Shown here: positions 13,397 through 14,034 of the stretch, in pieces | Numbering within the stretch: position 1 is the first letter of the stretch | How the letters are laid out: each line of letters opens with the position of its first letter | Source: Desulfovibrionaceae bacterium | GTDB taxonomy: Bacteria > Desulfobacterota > Desulfovibrionia > Desulfovibrionales > Desulfovibrionaceae | Direction: 5' to 3' | DNA length: 14,034 nt | Assembly (NCBI GenBank): GCA_030539415.1 | Contig: JAUNSE010000023.1 | Coordinates: forward strand, 1 to 14,034 | The notes under the pieces: generated by a model | The model's database searches: none | Seen by the model: only the letters and a program-made list of their open reading frames with translations | What the model was told of the DNA's origin: nothing | Translations under genes and position numbers: made by a program

Positions 13397-13987
13397 ATGG
13401 ATCTGCTGCCCATCCGGCGCGCTATTCTCAGTGTCACCGACAAAAGCGGTCTAGTGCCTTTCGCGAGCTTCCTTGTGGAGAACGGAGTCGAGCTTGTCTC
13501 CACGGGCGGCACCATGAAGGCACTGCAGGAGGCTGGACTGCCCGTTCAGTCTGTCAGCGACGTCACCGGCTTCCCTGAAATTCTCAACGGCCGCGTCAAG
13601 ACACTGCATCCCAAAATCCACGCGGGCATTCTTGCCAACAAGGACGTGCCCGAGCACATGCAGGTCCTGGAGGAAATGCAGATCCGTCCTTTCGACCTGG
13701 TCTGCGTCAATCTCTACAATTTTGCCGGCGCCGTTGCCAGGCGCCTCTCTCTTGAGCAGGCCGTGGAGGAAATCGACATCGGCGGCCCCTGCATGATCCG
13801 CGCTGCGGCCAAAAACTTCCATTCCATTCTGGTTCTGCCCAGCACCGAATGGTATCAGCCGGCCATCGAGGAGCTCAAGGCCAACAACATGTGCGCCAGC
13901 CTCCTCTTCCGCCAGCGCATGGCCTCCCGCGCCTTCGATGCCACGGCCCGCTACGACGCGCTGATCACCTCCTACATTCGTCCCTAG
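13397..13987 (+). CDS. Stand-alone IMP cyclohydrolase (PurH N-terminal domain)
   Basis: This cytoplasmic enzyme closes the ring of FAICAR to IMP, the final step of purine synthesis. The 196-residue product is equivalent only to the N-terminal MGS-like domain of bifunctional PurH (about 520 residues). The AICAR formyltransferase domain is absent and the frame ends cleanly with TAG. Matching motifs are SVTDKSGL (12-19), STGGT (35-39), RVKTLHPKIHAGIL (66-79), NLYNF (105-109, usually NLYPF), EIDIGGPCMIRAAAKN (125-140, usually GPSM) and a terminal RYDALITSYI. The start at 13397 has AGGAGG seven bases before it; upstream in-frame starts at 13214 and 13253 have no ribosome-binding site. The formylation step must be encoded elsewhere. 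A next gene may start just beyond the window. Confidence 0.92.
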   Translation: MDLLPIRRAILSVTDKSGLVPFASFLVENGVELVSTGGTMKALQEAGLPVQSVSDVTGFPEILNGRVKTLHPKIHAGILANKDVPEHMQVLEEMQIRPFDLVCVNLYNFAGAVARRLSLEQAVEEIDIGGPCMIRAAAKNFHSILVLPSTEWYQPAIEELKANNMCASLLFRQRMASRAFDATARYDALITSYIRP

Positions 13988-14034
13988 CGGAGGCTGGTCA
14001 TTTCACGTCTTGACGGCAATCTCCAAGGGCTGAG

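Noticed and set aside
13988..14034. Possible start of another plus-strand gene after the IMP cyclohydrolase (GGAGG at 13989-13993)
   Set aside because: Only ATT or CTG codons lie at the right distance in an open frame, and the window ends too soon to judge. Not annotated.

Overview
The window looks like chromosomal DNA from a GC-rich, anaerobic, sulfate- or sulfite-reducing member of the Desulfovibrionaceae or a close relative. This is inferred from three things together: a TauE/SafE-type exporter beside a lipoprotein resembling a Desulfovibrio-type family, a small rubrerythrin, and a stand-alone IMP cyclohydrolase domain in place of a full-length PurH. I recognise no tRNA, rRNA, CRISPR array, insertion sequence or phage gene. 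Reading-frame use is consistent with ordinary core and lineage-specific genes.

Left part (1-5984): a minus-strand operon encodes a small signal-peptide membrane protein, a TauE/SafE (TSUP) anion exporter, a lipoprotein, and a second small membrane protein that runs off the window edge. It is preceded by an essentially perfect sigma-54 promoter (TGGCAC-N5-TTGCTT, minus strand, 2398-2382). Two AT-rich palindromes lie about 90 and 117 bases upstream of the expected transcription start. After roughly 1 kb without a convincing gene comes a divergent plus-strand gene for a membrane-bound sigma-54 activator. It has a periplasmic sensor region, a HAMP-like linker, an AAA+ domain, a long low-complexity linker and a winged-helix-like DNA-binding end. 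I infer that it senses an extracytoplasmic signal and switches on the exporter operon. This is the most interesting unit in the window.

Middle part (6000-9030): after the activator's terminator come three minus-strand housekeeping or stress genes. They are proC (proline biosynthesis), a carboxy-terminal processing protease (S41/Ctp) and a rubrerythrin (peroxide defence). Strong hairpins separate them. proC starts only about 30 bases after the terminator that follows the protease gene.

Right part (9240-14034): on the plus strand are a YigZ/IMPACT-family protein and a TTG-started lipoprotein of unknown function. They converge across a hairpin-rich gap on speA (biosynthetic arginine decarboxylase, minus strand, also TTG-started). 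A 680-base gap holding palindromes and a candidate promoter separates speA from the divergent IMP cyclohydrolase gene, which begins with a clear ribosome-binding site and ends just before the window edge.
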